Shown: piece by piece, positions 34,161 through 46,204 of the stretch
Layout of the letters: each line of letters begins with the position of its first letter
Position numbering within the stretch: the stretch's first letter is position 1
Assembly (NCBI RefSeq): GCF_021347895.1
Contig: NC_067131.1
Span: 11,932,653 to 11,996,652, forward strand
Direction of reading: 5' to 3'
Origin: Acanthochromis polyacanthus
Taxonomy: Eukaryota > Chordata > Actinopteri > Pomacentridae
Length of the DNA: 64,000 nt
Notes under the pieces: model-generated
What the model was told of the DNA's origin: nothing
Seen by the model: only the letters and a program-made list of their open reading frames with translations
Database searches by the model: none
Made by a program: the position numbers and the translations under genes

Positions 34161-37100
34161 ATTCTCAAAGAAGCCAGTGTGCTGTTAATACTCGGATTTC
34201 ATGCTTCTTTGGAGCTGCAAAGTATCCCTCCCTATTTATTTGGGATTAACTGCTCATGTGAGCTCCTCGCAATATTTTCAAGACCATCAGCCTCTTTGCC
34301 AGAAACCTGATACGTCTCCTCATACTTCTCCCTTTAACTGCCAAAAGTGGACACCAGTCTGAGATACTTCAGGTATCTTAATGGCAGCACTTTAAAATAG
34401 TAATCCTGTAATACATTTAGGAACCTAAAGCTCTAATGACTCAAAGGAGGGAGATTATAAATGGGCTATAAAAACCCGCAGCAGTGCTGGCTGTTAGAGG
34501 TTTACTGTGATGTGAGATGTGTGAGAAGCTGAAAGGTCAGTGGATTCACATGAGAGTGAAGACTGTCCAGGGATGGGAGTCTGGAGGAAATCCCAGCTGT
34601 CAATGGAGAAGGAGGAAGTCTGATCTTTAAAACAGCCTGCTACAAAAAAAGAGTGTAAAATTTATAGCCATAATCATGTAAATAAAGTGCAGATCAGCTA
34701 AATGTACTTGAAAATTCTGAATTCTAAATATTCATTATACAGACATTACATGGTCTTGTGTTATGATGCAAGAATTCTAGACATAGGAGCTTATTTTGTA
34801 GTGCTTGAGGTGTAATACTGTGGTCTAATCCAAGGCAAAAAAAAAGGAGACAATTATTAAATGATCACGTTTTGTGTGTAAAATCATAAAATGTAAGTAT
34901 TCAGTACAAGTGAGTTAAATGTAGTAAAGCAAAAGCTCACATTTTGGAAATTGAGAGCATGAAGAAGTAGAAAATGAAAGCATATTAGTAAAAGTACCTC
35001 AAAATTGTACTCCCTCTATTTAGCACTGCATTTTTAAAACATAGACTATGAGATGCAGGTGTAGAGAGGTCAGGACTGATGCAGCAGAATCTTTTATATT
35101 CCATGCATTCTTCTTTGTCAAAATCTGCTGCTTAGAATACCCACAATGCAACTTGGCCACCAACAGTTTGGTCACAGATTCACATGATGTAGCCCATGGA
35201 ATGTATATACAGTTAGGAATACATAACATTTCTGCTTTGCAAATCTGTTAAAGTGACTGCATTCTATCATTCTGACATAAGCTGTCTTAATGTTATTGTT
35301 CTTCACAGCTTTATGGCCACACATGCAAAACCAGACCACATATTAGGACACTACGCATAATAATGGACAAAAAAAAGGCTATTGCTTGCTATAATTTGGC
35401 TACAGCTGACAAATGTGGCTGTTTCACCTGTCTGATGTGATGAAAAGTACAGTGTGACTTATCATTAGATCCCAATAAAAAAACTGTCTCCATATCAGGG
35501 ATATTTTATGATTATAGCTATTTAATGAAGCTTCTTCTGTTGATCCACATGAATACACATGCAAAACTGTGTTTCCTTTAGAGACGGTTATTTGGGTCCA
35601 GTTTGAATCAATACATATGTAATAAACTCAGAGGAAAGATTCCTAAAACCAGCTGGAAGCATAACGCTTTTATCTAATAAAGCGATGACAGGAAGTTTAG
35701 ATTTATGCAGAGCTGAAAATGAAGTCCATCCTAGAAAGACTGCGACATTTATGGATAAATAAGCGTGATGCTCATTCAAACATGAGTTCTGTTGCCGTGG
35801 GATTAACATAAAGGAGCGTCTGAAAGGGGCTTAAGGTGCAGCCTAAAGCTACTAGCTCCAAGCAGAGGTGAGGAGCAAAGCTGCAGAGGTCCTGTAATCT
35901 CATTTCTTCACCCAGACCCTCACTTTTTTTTTCTTCCTCCACTTTCAAACTTGCAGTCTTCAGCCTCACCGCTTGAAGCATTTTGTGCAGCTCACTCTAA
36001 AACCATAAAAGGCTCCATGCAGCTTTTTTCCACATGTGCTTCCCAAGACCTGTAAACACACTTTTATGGTTAAAATTTGTGGAGCTCACCTTTAATTACA
36101 ACGCTTGAGTAAACACATTCACTTTCCACTGCAGGCTGTAGAACTTTTAAGAGCCAGTGAGTGTAACAGCATCCACAAACTACCACACCTACTACTAAAC
36201 TTTTTGAATAATTATTCTTCCTTAACAATATTACATAACATTAAGCATTTCGACAAATAAGTCGGAAGTTGGAATCAATCTATTTGCACAGGGGGAAACG
36301 CAGCACGCACGCTGGGTAAAGAAGCTTCACAGCTTGCGCCTTTTAAAAATAATTACTTTGAATAAGCAGATTTAATAGAACAAAGCTGAGTTCCTGCAAA
36401 ATATCTGGAAGAATTTAATAATGCATCTTCTTTGTGGCTTAATCAGTCTGCAAAGTCTCTGTAGAAAACTTTTTAAGTCCCCCATTCTGCAGTTTTCAAC
36501 ATCTTTCTGTGATTTTTTTTTTTTTTTTTTTTTTTTACTCAGTCTGCTGATCCGTTCGCTGTTTGTTTTTGAAAAGACATTACTTTCTAGGCAATTGCAA
36601 AGGGTTATTTATTTTGTGAGTCATTCTACTATCCCAAACTACACATCGGCACTTAAAAAAGGAAACATAACAACGTAGCAGCGGAAATAAGCTACAAGAC
36701 AACAAGAACGGTTAACACTGACTTAATTTACTCAAGTCTGTTGGCTCATCTGGTTGGGAAAATACAGTATTTTAAAGGAAGGGGATCTTAAATTGAATAA
36801 TCCTCTGCCCCTTTTGTCACACAAATGTAATCCTCCTTTACTGAAACATGTATTTGATTGCATAGAGCTGAGGTATTTAGGATTTAGGGTTAACTGTGAG
36901 CAAACTCTAAACAAAAAAAAGACAAATGACACATTGTTTAAGACAAATCTAGCTGCAGTAAGAATTTAAACTGATTACAACTGGCGAATCCTGTCAACAA
37001 ATAACTTTAATGCATTTTCTTAAATCTTCATCCTCATTTACTCAGCAATCTGGAAGAGGAAAGACAAAAACTTATGTTAGGTTTGTGCTTTATGTTCAAT

Positions 37101-40100
37101 ATAAGTTGAATGTTGTTGCTCGAGGCTTGGAACTACCTTGATTTGGTTTAACGAGGCTACATTTGTGACGCAATCCTGCTGTCTCTTCTCACTTTTAACA
37201 GTTTCACCTGCATATAGGAAAAAGAAAAAAGGACAGTCTCATTATTACAAATTCAAAATGTATTTGAAAGTGCTGTGCAGGAAGCATTGTACATACAACT
37301 GATCTGATTCACTGCTTCATATCTTGCTAATAAAACTACGAATAAGGAAGTGTGATAGCCACAATACAGCCATCTGCTCAATTATGTTACAGTGCATCCA
37401 GTAATTACTTTTATTTTGTTTAATTTGACGACAAAGTCCAGTTATGATAGATGCGACGGACCTGATCGTGCTCCTGTGTGACTGACCGACTGTCCATCTG
37501 CCCTGCAGGATTACAGCATAGTGGCTGTGTCTGTGCACAGTCACTGATCCACCATCCAACAATGACTGCAGCAGCTCAGGGTGAAAGGATCCCCTAAACG
37601 ACATTAGAAAAAGACTTGATCAAGTCAATGACAAACAGTCAGAGTTGCTTTAATTTGGAATCTGATGACATAATTAAGAGATTGAAATTACTACCAGTAA
37701 AAGGGGGTTTGCAGGCAGAGAGCCAGGCCAATTATAGCCCCTATACCACTGTGATCTTACCTGTGTGTCCATCTGCTCCGCTCTGCTCTGTGGGATTACA
37801 CCAAATCCTATTGAGCTCAGGGGACGGCAGCCAAGATCAGCAGGCCCGAACCAATCATGACAAACCAGCAGCACAAGAGAAGTTTAAAAGCACAAGGTGG
37901 ATAAAAAAAAAAAAAAAGGAATTATCTTTCAGAGATTATTAAAGCTTATCTGAGTCGGTACAATTAGTAGATGTCATGCTGAATATGTGATAACACCATT
38001 ATGGAACTAAAGGGGTGGTGCGGCAAAGCGGGAGAGCCTGCTGGATAAAGATAGCATCACACAGCTGATCATATATTACTGATCCATAAAGGTGAAATTC
38101 TGTTTCCACTTGTTAGTCTCTGGGAAGCAAAGCTGCTGCAGTGTAGAATTACAAACAGACCGAGAGATGTAACTTATAAATTCATCGGAGAAAAACAAAA
38201 TGCTGCCTCTTAATTTAATCCTGTGCTTTTTTAAATACATTTACACAGATTTAACACTTTTAGAATATCTGCCTTTTTTCTCAGAGAGAACATTTTATTC
38301 AGTCTGTTGGGTCAAACTTTAACTTATTCATATTTCTTTAAATTAATGTGACATGACAGTAACTTAATTTGTGGATGTGCTATCGTCTGCACTAACACTA
38401 ATGCAAGCCAAAGGTTAAAAATAACGTGAACACTGAATAATCTTTCAATCAGTTCCAATTAAACTTTCTGTCCTTTCTGCCTCTTGGTTGCAGAGAGCAC
38501 TTAAAGGCACCCAGTGGAGGATCGGACCACCGGCAGCACTGTCTCCCCCTTTTGTTTGGATTGTGCACAAATATGAGGACAACTGCAGAGAGTGAATACA
38601 AATTCGGCAGAGCAACAGTTTGATGTAATAACTCACAAAGACACATACTGATGTTGCTGCAAAGGCACTGAAGGAGAAGGAAGGCTGGATGGATACAATA
38701 TTTGATTTAAATTATCAAGAAAATGGCCTTCAATGTTTAATGTGGCAAGAAATATGACAAACACTTAAGAAACAAAACGTCTTAGGTGAGCATTTACTGC
38801 ACAGACACACACGTTTCAAGCTTTGGAACTAAAGACAGTCTGAAAAGAGAGGTTTTTTTATATTTTTCAACTCTTCTTCAGTTTAAATTTGTGTATATTT
38901 GGATTTGGGATGTTGCAAAACCGTGTACATTGGGGCGAGAAGCAGAAGCTCCGAAGCTTTTCCAAATAAACAACGTGGTTGGATAGAAGTAACTAACCCC
39001 AGGACTGATTTGTGTTTAATTTCACAAAAGTGTTTGAAATGATTCATGTAAATGAGTCCCCCGTGTTTTATTATGTGGGTGTTGAGAGCAAAAGGTATCA
39101 CGACCTATAATAAAAGTTGAATATCATTATTCCTTCTTAGCCGAACCTGTGATGAAACATTTAAAACTCTAGTAAGAAAAGAACGCTGAAAAATGGAAAA
39201 GATTGAACTGTTGAGTGCTCAGTTGTGAAGTTGAGACTGTTAAATTGTCTTTTTTTTTTAAAAAAGAATTTTGTGCGCCAAGAATCCATTAGCATGACCT
39301 CTTACCCTAATACTATACTGATATACAAACAAGGGTACAATGGCACCAGTGGTTCTCTTAACTGTGACTTACTTCAGCCTACAGTTTGTTGGTTATGCCT
39401 TCATCCTACAAATACAATTCGGATGGTTTTCTGATGTACAACAGAGGACCACCACCAACACACGCCTCTGCAGCGACCGTTTTACACCGAATGCTTTTAG
39501 AAACTTCCTAACACATCCACAGATCCATGAATAATCAATTACTGGTGAATCTGTCTCCCCTGTCCTCATTCCTCCCATCCCACCTACATCTGGTGGAATC
39601 ATGAGCAGCACATGCTTGGTCGGTTTATTACAGGGGAGGTAATTTAGTTCACAAATGTTCACTCTGTACAGTCTGCGTTTATGATTTGGTGTGTTCAGGG
39701 TTCATTTGAGCTACTATGAAAGCCCTCAACCGGTGCCTCCAGTGGACACACCCCCAGCATTTCAGGGCACAGAATATTGCAGATTTTTTTCATAAACTTC
39801 AGCCCTAATTTTACAAACTTGCCAATTTTTAACACAATCATTCGAATCTGGCCGTGTGGTTAATAACAGCTTTCCTGGTGACAAACTCAGAACACATATT
39901 TATGACGGCTTTACATGGATTTTAAAAGGCTAAGACTGAATGTCTGCAAGAGAAAAAAAAACAAAAAAACGGAGGAAACAAAATCCATCACAGCTTTTAA
40001 AACTTAAAAATGTGAAGCAATAGCGGCAGATGCTAAGACAGAAAGTGAGGAATGAACGCAGTGAAATGAGGGAGAAGCGGAGGAAATGGCAAACGGAAGA

Positions 40101-40430
40101 TCAACATGAAAGAACACTATATTTATTCAGCCTGCCACCACTAAATCCATCTAGTGCTGGAGCTCTTCCTAGTTCATTTGGTACAGCAGATGTTAATAGC
40201 TTAACAGGGCTAGGCAGTAAGTGTTTAATTAGGTCTGGGGAAAAATGATTTATTAAACACATCTGGGCCCATAAAATAACACTCTCCGGACTCTGTCCTT
40301 TATGACTCCCTCGCTGGATTCCCTCCCAGCCCTGAGAATCTAACTGTCTGGTGCAGCTCGAGCTTTTGATGAACAGAATCTCTTATAAATACTGTCTGTG
40401 TCCTGGAGTGATGTCATATCGCCAGAAGGC
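34161..40430. other. Intergenic stretch, no gene seen
   Basis: No exon or transposon was recognised in 6 kb. A T24 homopolymer lies at 36513-36536, with short A runs at 37907-37917 and 39952-39968. The frames at 37317-37604 (minus) and 37616-37942 (plus) lack protein character. The whole block could be the 5' flank of the CpG-rich promoter. Confidence 0.5.
36513..36536. repeat. T24 homopolymer
   Basis: An uninterrupted run of thymines. No retroposon body precedes its complement, so it does not look like a poly(A) tail. Confidence 0.9.
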
Positions 40431-40775
40431 AGCAGCGAACAACAGCACCTAGTGGGAGGAGAGGCCCAGCGGGAGGTGTGTCAGCGACGATCAAGCAATG
40501 CCGTACAGTTTTAGTGTCGAGGATTACTGGGATTTGTGCATGTCGCCTGCCTGCTCAGACCACATCAAAGCCGCATGGCGCTAGGTGCAGCTCCGCTCCG
40601 GCCTTTCAGGGATGATAGCGCCGACTTTGATATTTCCCCTCACGCAGGAGGAAAGAAGACGCACCTTTTTCCATCCCGCAGTGTGTGTGGCTTCTGTGAG
40701 AGTGGATGAGCTGAGCCTGGAGGGTGATGTGTGGTCAATTAGTTTATACATTATCACAGGCTGACAAGTGGCCAC

Positions 40776-40990
40776 CTTTCCTCCAGCGGTCACAGCTCCT
40801 GTTCGTCTGATTTCCATGAACTGTTTCCCACGCTGGGCGATGAGCTCCTCCTGGACAGGGCAGGCCACGTGTTGGATTCAGTTTTGGACGACGTGTATTT
40901 GTTGTTGTAGCTGTTTTTGCAGCTCCAGGACAAGGATATTAGGTGTTTGCCAGACATTTTTGGGCTCTTTTATTTGCACTACAATGTTGT
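40776..40990 (-). other. Coding-like segment of unknown identity
   Basis: The minus-strand frame running from about 40947 to 40776 reads V-L-E-L-Q-K-Q-L-Q-Q-Q-I-H-V-V-Q-N, a TGA near 40899, then V-Q-E-E-L-I-A-Q-R-G-K-Q and G-A-V-T-A-G-G-K. The first part looks like an amphipathic Gln-rich helix. The second has GC-rich third positions typical of fish exons. 40776-40850 is also bounded by CTGTCCAG (acceptor-like) and GGAAAG|GTGGCC (donor-like), making a 75-bp phase-0 exon. A second frame is also open here, so the evidence conflicts. It could be an exon of an unrecognised gene, a broken retrocopy, or chance. Confidence 0.3.
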
Positions 40991-41399
40991 CACACTGCCA
41001 TGGCACACAGTGTGTTGTTTAAAACAGAGGAATGCAGGTAATTTGATTGGCTGTGGCTAACAGTAGCTGCTGACTTTTTTTTCTTAAAATATGTTGTGAC
41101 CTGTGTAAACATGCTATTCACCCTTTGCATGTAGCAGTGGTGAAACAGTGGACTCAGGTGTCATCAAACAATTGTTTGGCATTTGCCAATTAACAGAAAA
41201 AATAGCATCTTCTTTGGTTGTGTTCTAAAAATGGAATGTCTGTCCAAACCTTTGTCTAAAACCGTTCTGTCCTTCTTAAAACATTTAACAATCTGCTTAT
41301 TTTTTACTGTCTATTGTGATTTTTATTTTATTTTAACACGGTAGGCAGAGAGTTACATAAAATAATAAGTAAACTTTATTGGTAAAAGTTAAATGTAGT

Positions 41400-42482
41400 G
41401 TTCTATAATCTGTAGTCCTTCAGCTTCAACCTTAATGCCACTGACAGGTAAAGTAAAAAACAATGACACCTGAGAAAGGGTGGAATATATTAGACATATG
41501 AAAAGTCAGTTCGTGAAGTTGAGATATTAGAAGCAGGAAAAATATCTAAATAACTTTAACTCGGGGCCAAATATTGACAATCAGACGACTGGGTCTGAGC
41601 ATGTCCACAACTGCAGGTCTTGTGGGTTGTTCACTCTATGCAGTAGTTAGTCGCCACCAAGCAAGGACAACCGCTGAACCGAGACAGAGTCACGGTTGCC
41701 CACGACTTACTGATGCAAGTAGAGAGTGAAGGCTGACCTGTGTGGTCTGATCCCTCAGAAAAAGCCACTGGAGTACAAATTACTGAAAACCTTGATGTTT
41801 TCTAAGATAAAAAAGTGTCAGAACACACCGTACATTGCACAGCGTGCCCATACTGACCTCTGTCCACCACTCAGTACAATGGACACAGGGGCGTCAGACC
41901 TAGACCAAGGAGCAATGAAAGGAGAAGGCCTGGTTTGACTAATCATGGTTTCTTTGTTAACTTGTGGACGACTGAATGTGTGCGTGTTGATTCATTCTTC
42001 CCACAGAGCATAGGATGCACTATGGGAAATGTGCGAAACGGTGGAGGCAGCGTGACGCTTTTGTCAAACTCCTGCTGCAAAACCTTGACACTGATGTGGC
42101 TGTTTTTATTTGACACAACCACAAAGGTAAATGTCTTTATAGACAACATACATCCCTTCATGGCCTTCACTGATTGCAGTGGCATCTTTCAGCGGGATAA
42201 TGCGCCCTGCGACACAACAAAAGCTGTTCAGAAATGGACTGAGCTACACGACAAAAGGTTCAAAGTGTTGCCTCAGATTGAATGTATGTGGGATGTGCTG
42301 GGGGAAAAAAGTTAAATTCACAGAGGCTCCATCTTGCAACCTCCAGGACTTAAAGGATCTGATGCCACAAGACACCTTCAGTGGTCTGTGGAGTGCATGT
42401 CTAAGCAGGTCAGAGCTGTTTTGGCAACACAAATAAGGCAATGTTCGGCAGGTAGTGATAATGTTGTCGCTGATCATTGTAC
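41400..42482 (+). mobile_element. Tc1-like transposon relic, near full length
   Basis: Sequence order matches the fish Tc1 type: an eroded left end near 41430 (ATGCCACTGACAGGTAAAG), a region like the N-terminal helix-turn-helix (GACGACTGGGTCTGAGCATG, CAGGTCTTGTGGGTTGTTC), then 'GGATGCACTATGGGAAATG' and a GGGS block (G-G-G-S-V-T-L-L near 42040). Next comes F-Q-R-D-N-A-P-C-D-T-T-K-A-V-Q-K-W with W-D-V-L near 42290. The right end, ATAATGTTGTCGCTGATCAT, closes at about 42482. The expected P-P-N-S-P-D-L-N-P-I-E segment is deleted, and stops and frameshifts elsewhere make it inactive. The 126-codon frame at 41935-42315 is the largest surviving piece. Confidence 0.9.
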
Positions 42483-43984
42483 TTCTGCTGCAGCTGGGAA
42501 AATAAACACAAGAAACCACCTCATGACTGCAAAATTTCTAATTAAATGATAAACTGCTCTACCCAGATTTTAGTCTGATGATGTCACCAATGTCCAGGTG
42601 ATGTATTACAGTAGTGTTATCTGTGCGGTTTGCTATGATAATATTGTACTGAAGCCTTCTATTTCACAGGAATCTATCAAATCTGGTTTGCTTCACCGCC
42701 TGTGACAGCATCAGTTTCATTTACGAGTACTGCAAATAATTCAATTAAAACTGGCAAAACTGTCATCAGGGTGCATCTTGTAAGTATACTGTTCCTCTGT
42801 TTCATTCATGTATAAGAAGAAGAAGAAAAAACTGACTACAAGCTGTCAGCCTTATGTCTGACATTCTTTTTTCCTCACGACACACTAACTGAAGTATTTT
42901 GAAGAAATCCTTAAATTAGCTCTTTTTAAAGAGGAAACCATTCATCTGTAAATGATGTCGTGAAAATGATAGAACTATTAGGCCATATTTATGTAAACTC
43001 AGTGATATAAAAGGAAATGTGCAAAGAAATAACAATGAAAGCAAGTGAGGCTTTAATGCCTTTGAGGTCAAACATGGAGGTTTGTCAGTGACTACAGTAA
43101 ATCTTGTTTAAACGTGTTATTTATTTAAAGTGCATTCCAACCAAAAAACTCCACCCCACAGTCAGCCAGCTTCCTCTCTATCTCTGATATAAAAACAAAA
43201 GGTAACATACCATGAGGCAGGTTAAGTTTAACTTTAGCCAAAAGCTGGATCGTCTTCTCTGGAGAGAAGTTCGTCCACGTAGATTTAACAACACCACTAC
43301 AGACGTTAGGCCTCAGGCTGTCTGTTTAAATGTGAGCAGGGTATTGACCTTTAGAACAGGCCTATGTGAATATTCCAAACAGTTAGATCTTTGTCCCTCA
43401 TAAAACAGAATAGAGCCCATTCTTCACTAAGGTAATGTCAATTTTGCCAGGAGCTGTCTGTCCTCTCCGGTGAATGAAAACCTGAGCTAAAAAGTGCAGA
43501 CTTAACAGCACTACTATGGAAAGTAGTCTGCAGGCTAGCTGGGAAACCACTTTAGAAGTGAGCATGTAAGCACTACCCAAGCATTCAATTCATTCAATCC
43601 ACAGGAACTTCGGCACTTCGGTCCTCAGAACCAGCTGTCAGTCAGCAGCACAGAAGAGCTGAGAGCAGAGAACCTGGACAAAGTTTCTTTACCAGGTTGA
43701 CTGACAGCACAATAAGTGGATAAAAGTAGGTTTCATGTAAACCGAGCAAGACAAAAACAGCAGTGTTGTATGGATTCATTAACTCGTCAGCTACAGAAGG
43801 TAGGTGAGACTTAAACAGCTGCTTGAGATTTTGGTTCACTAAGTGCCCCAGAGGCATAAAAAAAATACAACTTCAAGCACTAAAAAAATGCATGAGGCCA
43901 CAGGGAGATGCATGTGTCTCTAGGCTGCCTCTTTCTTTATTTTCCTGGAGGTAAGTTAACCCTGTGGTTAAACACTATTTTAAA
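42483..43984. other. Intergenic stretch, no gene seen
   Basis: Unique-looking sequence between two transposon relics. Frames at 43212-43403 and 43642-43857 have no recognisable features. Confidence 0.55.
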
Positions 43985-44535
43985 AGGGATGATCAAAAAG
44001 TTCCAGGACTGACCAGGGTGCATGTAAACTGAGCGCATACGCAACATGTCCAAGCAGTAACTGTCATAAGCCATGGAGTAATTTCTCTATGGACCTCAAA
44101 CTTGAGCCGAAAAGACGTCGCATCTTGTGTCTGTCAGCAACTTGGGACGAGACAAGGTTCATGTCAAGGATCATCACTGGTGATGAAATGTGAGTCTGCA
44201 GTTAACCCCAGGAGAAGACACAGCAGGTTTCAAAGCAGAAGAGCCTGCAGTTTCCAAAACCGGACAACCGTAACGATTCCCCCAGGGTCGGACTGTCAGG
44301 GCAGAGTTTTACTGTAACACCCTGAGGCGTTTGAGGGAGAACCTTCGGTGCAAAAGACGGCATGTGGGCACTTCATTGTGCTATTTGGCCACAGCACAGT
44401 GTTAATGCATTGTTTTTGTAGCCACAGCAATGCAACTGTTGCAACCCACCTGTCCTACTTCCAAGATTTGGGTCCCTGTGATGACTTTTTTCTCCGTAAA
44501 ATTAGATAGATTGGAGAGATTTAAGAGATTCAGCC
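43985..44535 (+). pseudogene. Mariner-type transposase relic with internal deletion
   Basis: The left end ATCAAAAAGTTCCAGGACTG resembles mariner termini. The plus strand then reads, across frames, F-M-S-R-I-I-T-G-D-E-M (with a stop where Trp is expected; ITGDETW is the catalytic block of mariner transposases). Next come E-F-Y-C-N-T-L-R-R-L-R-E-N-L-R-like residues at about 44308-44350, degenerate H-H-D-N-A-P-like sequence, and a fragment corresponding to P-D-L-A-P-C-D-F-F-L near 44480. The N-terminal third is mostly missing. Numerous stops and frame changes show it is long dead. The similarity fades after about 44535. Confidence 0.78.
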
Positions 44536-44539
44536 CTTA

Positions 44540-45800
44540 TCACAGATGGTGCTTGACATATTACATAAAAATAAGTGCACTACATGTCCCACTGTTCACA
44601 GTCCACTCGTGGACATTAATTAGTAAGCTAAGTGAAAGTGAAACGTTGCATTGGTCTTCTTCGAAGCCATAATACTGTGATACAGAGTACAAATGGCACA
44701 TCAAAATTACAGCTGCATGTCTACTCATTCAGACCCTACAGCTTCATATTGCTGCTATCTCACAATATACCACATCATGGACAGTATTCTACTATATACA
44801 GCCGTTCTGACACATGACAAAACAACTAAAGCACATGTACAGTAGATAATCAGAGGTTGTAATCTCCAAAGTGCATGTAAGTGCTTCCTCAAGCACTGTG
44901 CAAAGCAGGCCATCCTGCTGGGAGCAGCTGCCATCCTGACTGAAAGATATTCATTGATATTGGCTTCTCTGCACAGTTTGACACATGGTCTAAAAGCGGT
45001 TTCAAAAGAACCATGTAAGTGCAGGTTTCAAAGGAAACCAAGGTCAAGATTCTGCCATGCAGCATTTCTTCACAGAAGTACCAGTTTCAGTGTTTAGTTC
45101 CAGAAGGTCTAAATTAACTATCAATTGAATTAGCATTGGCTTGAGTGGTCAGCTTTTGTGTCACGTGATCTGTGTGCTGATTCAGGGACATCCCCCCCAT
45201 CTCCTAAGATTTTTGAGGCAGAGACACAAATACACTGATTCTGCACCAAACACAGCCTGGATGACAGCCAGTTAAATCAGCACCGCGGCTGATATATGGT
45301 GCGCATTTCTTCTATAACAAGACAAGGCACTATAGCAGAGACCCAAAGTGGTTTACAATGTAAACTGAACATATAACACTGGTATTTGTGACAGACGAAC
45401 AAACATTTATCATTGGTGCAATGTTTTCCTGGGAAACCTTGTGTCCTCGTATTAAAGTGAATGCTGATACGTACGGAAACATGCTTGCAGACCAAGCACA
45501 GACTTGCATTAGAAATATTTGTTTAAATTTTTTTTTAGCAAAACAGTAAAAAAGCAGTAATACAGTTAATACACATAACATGCATTTACCAATTTTGTAT
45601 GTCAAATATGAACTGGATATTACAACTTCTAGTAGGATGCCCAAATTAAGTGTTTTGTTTGTTTATTTTTTAATTGTCTGATTCGAATCATTTAATATCT
45701 ATAACATGTGAAGACGTCTATGAGGGTAATTGACATCTGGCCACTGCAAAAGTTAAATAAAGTTGGGCTAAACCAAGACAGACCAGTGCAATATGTAACA
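44540..45800. other. Intergenic stretch 3' of LRRC51, no gene seen
   Basis: No exon or repeat was identified. The minus-strand frames at 45277-45644 are hydrophobic and Cys-rich but have no splice or family support. Confidence 0.5.
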
Positions 45801-45801
45801 T

Positions 45802-45807
45802 TTTATT
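45802..45807 (-). terminator. Putative poly(A) signal of LRRC51
   Basis: The plus-strand hexamer TTTATT gives AATAAA on the minus strand, 398 bp beyond the LRRC51 stop codon. It is the first canonical hexamer I noticed after the stop, so a 3'UTR of about 0.4 kb is likely. The downstream GU-rich element was not examined in detail. Confidence 0.45.
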
Positions 45808-46204
45808 GATTTATGTTCCAGGTTTCTGCTTGACAATGTATGGAAATGAAGAGCAGTGCACAGGGATGTACCCACACAGATCAGTGTAAAGTTCCTATAA
45901 TTTGGCCCCAGTTGTCGCATTAAGCTCAGGAGAGGCCTAACAATAATTTCATGATGATTCACTGTTTTTCAGACTATAGTGTATCAACACTAACAGAGAG
46001 ATGTAACCCACCAGCCACAAATGAAAATAGATTTAGTTGAACGCTGGCACTTTAGGAAAGGCTTTGGACTCCCAAGAATCACAATAGATATTCAGTGGTT
46101 CACTTTACCGAGCACGACTGAATCAATGGAAGAATCAATTCAAGAAAATGAAAAGAAAAATACAGGTTTTGGAAGCAAGAAAACATTTAATCAGAAACAA
46201 TAAC

